Origin: Halomonas denitrificans
GTDB lineage: Bacteria > Pseudomonadota > Gammaproteobacteria > Pseudomonadales > Halomonadaceae
NCBI RefSeq assembly: GCF_003056305.1
Contig: NZ_PYVX01000001.1
Coordinates: forward strand, 868,001-932,000
Reading direction: 5' to 3'
Length of the DNA stretch: 64,000 bases
Below the pieces are notes generated by a model. That model did not search any database. It had not been told where the DNA came from and saw nothing but the letters and a program-made list of their open reading frames with translations. This document shows positions 62,311 through 64,000 of this stretch, one piece after another; within the stretch, counting starts at the first letter, position 1; each line of letters opens with the position of its first letter. Both the position numbers and the translations under genes were made by a program.

Positions 62311-63720
62311 ATGATGGAATCATCACGGCAGATCATGGCAATCGGCAATCACTCGCTATTTCAGGCCATCGTCGAGGAGCTCCCCCACCATGACTGGTCG
62401 GTTTTTCAGACCGACAACCTCCAGGAAGCCCTGAGCTTCATTGGCAAGCATGACTGCAGGATTGGCCTGACCTTTCTCGAAGCCGGCGCCGAATCGTTTC
62501 CGCTTGAGATGGAGCGGGCCGTTGAGCTCTCGACGCTTCACTGGGTGGTGCTCGTGGAGGATGTCGACCGACTGAGCGACAGGGCCCGCGATTTGATCTA
62601 TAGCAACTGCTTTGCCTATCGGACCGCTCCCCTGGACGCCCGCAGCGTCAATGCGCTCCTGGAAAGTGCCCTGGGCATGGCCAGGCTGCAGGATCGCTAC
62701 GACGCCTTTCGAACGGACCGTCAGAACGATGACTTGCGCATGGTGGGCGATACGCCGGTCATGCAGCATCTCTACCGGACCATTCACAAGGTGGCCGCGG
62801 TCGACGCCCCCGTGCTGATCACCGGAGAATCCGGCACCGGCAAGGAGCTCACCGCCCGGGCCATTCATGATCTCTCGTCGCGACGCCACGGGCCCTTCAA
62901 CGTCGTCAACTGCGGCGCGCTGCCCGCGGGACTCATCCAGTCGGAGCTATTCGGCCATGAAAAAGGCGCCTTCACCGGCGCCAACCAGCGAAAGACCGGC
63001 ATCATCGAGAACTCACAGGACGGTACCCTCTTCCTGGACGAGATCGGCGATCTTCCCCTGGACATGCAGGTCAACCTGCTGCGGTTTCTGGAGACCCTGA
63101 CGGTGTTTCGCGTTGGCGGGCTCAAGGAGATTCCCGTCGATGTCAGGGTGCTGGCGGCGACCCATGTCGATCTCGAGCAGGCCATCGAGAAGGGAGAATT
63201 CAGGGAGGACCTCTACCACAGGCTCAATGTCCTGCAGGTGCAGACGCCTGCGCTCAGGGAGCACCCGGAGGATATCGAACCGCTGGCCAACTTCTTCTTT
63301 CGCCGCTTCGCCGACGACAAGCCGGTGAAGGTGCGGGGGTTCAGCCACGAGAGCCTGATGGTGATGCGACAGCATCGCTGGCCGGGGAACATACGCGAGA
63401 TGGTGAACCGGGTCAGGCGCTCCATGATCATGTGCGAGCATCGCCTGATCAGCCCCGCCGACCTGGGGCTGGAGCGGCGCAACGGCCACTCCCGCGGCAC
63501 CGACTCCCTGCAGCAGGCCCGCGATGCGGCGGAATGCGAGGCGATCAAGGCCGCGCTGGCGCGCAACAAGCACAAGATACTGCACGCGGCGCGCGAGCTC
63601 GGCATCTCTCGGGTCACCCTGTACCGATTGCTCGAGAAACATGGCATCGACAGGAACGGCGGCCCGGATGAGGCGGCATCAGACTTTTCGTCGACATCCA
63701 AGACCATTCAACTAACCTGA
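62311..63720 (+). CDS. Sigma-54-dependent regulator, VpsR-like
   Basis: 469 residues. Residues 1-125 look like a degenerate receiver domain of the VpsR type; where a phosphorylatable Asp is expected the sequence reads IGLTFLEAG. The AAA+ domain has Walker A GESGTGKE (172-179), GAFTGA (219-224), Walker B TLFLDEIGD (239-247) and the R-finger region FREDLYHRLNVLQV. The C-terminal Fis-type helix-turn-helix is LHAARELGISRVTLYRLLEK. Vibrio VpsR activates exopolysaccharide genes in response to c-di-GMP. The intact GAFTGA loop predicts contact with sigma-54 here. AAGGA lies six bases before the start. Confidence 0.87.
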   Translation: MMESSRQIMAIGNHSLFQAIVEELPHHDWSVFQTDNLQEALSFIGKHDCRIGLTFLEAGAESFPLEMERAVELSTLHWVVLVEDVDRLSDRARDLIYSNCFAYRTAPLDARSVNALLESALGMARLQDRYDAFRTDRQNDDLRMVGDTPVMQHLYRTIHKVAAVDAPVLITGESGTGKELTARAIHDLSSRRHGPFNVVNCGALPAGLIQSELFGHEKGAFTGANQRKTGIIENSQDGTLFLDEIGDLPLDMQVNLLRFLETLTVFRVGGLKEIPVDVRVLAATHVDLEQAIEKGEFREDLYHRLNVLQVQTPALREHPEDIEPLANFFFRRFADDKPVKVRGFSHESLMVMRQHRWPGNIREMVNRVRRSMIMCEHRLISPADLGLERRNGHSRGTDSLQQARDAAECEAIKAALARNKHKILHAARELGISRVTLYRLLEKHGIDRNGGPDEAASDFSSTSKTIQLT

Positions 63721-63869
63721 ACATGAGCCGGGGCCAGCGCACTGCGGCCCATGACGGCTCGCCCCTGGGGAGGGGCGACGCAACGGGGATCATCACTGCA
63801 CGCCTCGAGGCGCTGCCGATAGGGCGCAGCATGTGGCGCGTGACAAGCAACAAGAACAGGAACGAAGCC

Positions 63870-64000
63870 ATGAGTTCAGGAACCACGACTGTCCGCTATG
63901 CTGCGGGCCTCATCGCCATGCTTGGCTGCTTGCCGGCCCTGGCCCAGGATGCGACCCAGGAAACACGACAGGAAGCGATACAGAGCGTTCGGGGGAAACC
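63870..64000 (+). CDS. Exported protein of unknown function, 3' end missing
   Basis: Only the first 43 codons are in the window. They encode a signal peptide (VRYAAGLIAMLGCLPALA, cut probably after AQ) followed by a polar Gln/Thr-rich start (DATQETRQEAIQSVRGK). CAGGAA lies about nine bases before the ATG. Its position 150 bases after a VpsR-like activator makes a polysaccharide export or biofilm role possible, but the fragment does not show it. Confidence 0.6.
   Translation, partial: MSSGTTTVRYAAGLIAMLGCLPALAQDATQETRQEAIQSVRGK

Overview
The window is a high-GC (roughly two-thirds G+C) gammaproteobacterial chromosome segment that looks like Halomonas or a close relative. The evidence is the consistent high-GC codon use, a TRAP transporter operon ending in a UspA gene (as in the Halomonas ectoine transporter TeaABCD), the DUF1415, YqjG and pirin-type gene content, and short intergenic repeats found at several places. 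I had no database access, so the genus is an inference.

Layout. 1-2156: the end of a nucleoside salvage operon (deoB partial, deoD, cdd). 2215-7785: an MscS-type channel with a partner membrane protein of unknown function, divergent from an amidoligase plus class I glutamine amidotransferase pair. 7916-9940: osmC, an aldo/keto reductase and a DUF1415 gene. 10229-15582: DNA repair (nfi, sbcD, sbcC). 15640-19270: a low-GC, cassette-like island (two orphan genes with attC-like borders, a NERD-domain protein, and a formaldehyde-activating-enzyme-like gene between two copies of a short repeat). 19279-24042: mntR and mntABCD with a clear MntR operator. 24357-27924: a TRAP transporter with a Usp gene. 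28106-32478: a decayed argE fragment, homocysteine methyltransferase, argE, a glutamine amidotransferase and an EamA exporter. 32600-44835: deaD, yaiI with a triplicated tail, yqjG, LysR/pirin, an M23 endopeptidase, a LysE exporter/MocR pair and an ABC exporter.

45096-58219 is a complete nitrate assimilation locus: narK, cobA and nasA (minus strand), nasT-nasS, a NasC-like flavoprotein, nirB and nirD. NarK imports nitrate, NasA reduces it to nitrite with electrons probably supplied by the NasC-like protein, NirBD reduces nitrite to ammonium, and CobA makes the sirohaem precursor NirB needs. Four sequences with correct -24/-12 spacing (GG-N10-GC) precede narK, nasA, nasT and the nasC-nirB operon. 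The nasA and nasC-nirB leaders each carry a hexaloop hairpin with A at position 1 and G at position 4, followed by a factor-independent terminator just before the ribosome binding site. This is the architecture expected for NasT (ANTAR) antitermination controlled by NasS.

58248-61555 holds two divergent L,D-transpeptidases and an SDR enzyme. 62311-64000 holds a VpsR-like sigma-54 activator and the start of a secreted or exported protein, which may be the edge of an exopolysaccharide cluster.

The least explained items are an ~85-bp dispersed repeat with paired hairpins carrying AGGGAT-type loops (three copies, one inside nirB-nirD), winged-helix-like tails on both Mn permeases, the amidoligase/amidotransferase pair, the cassette-like island, and a 163-bp tandem triplication at the end of yaiI.
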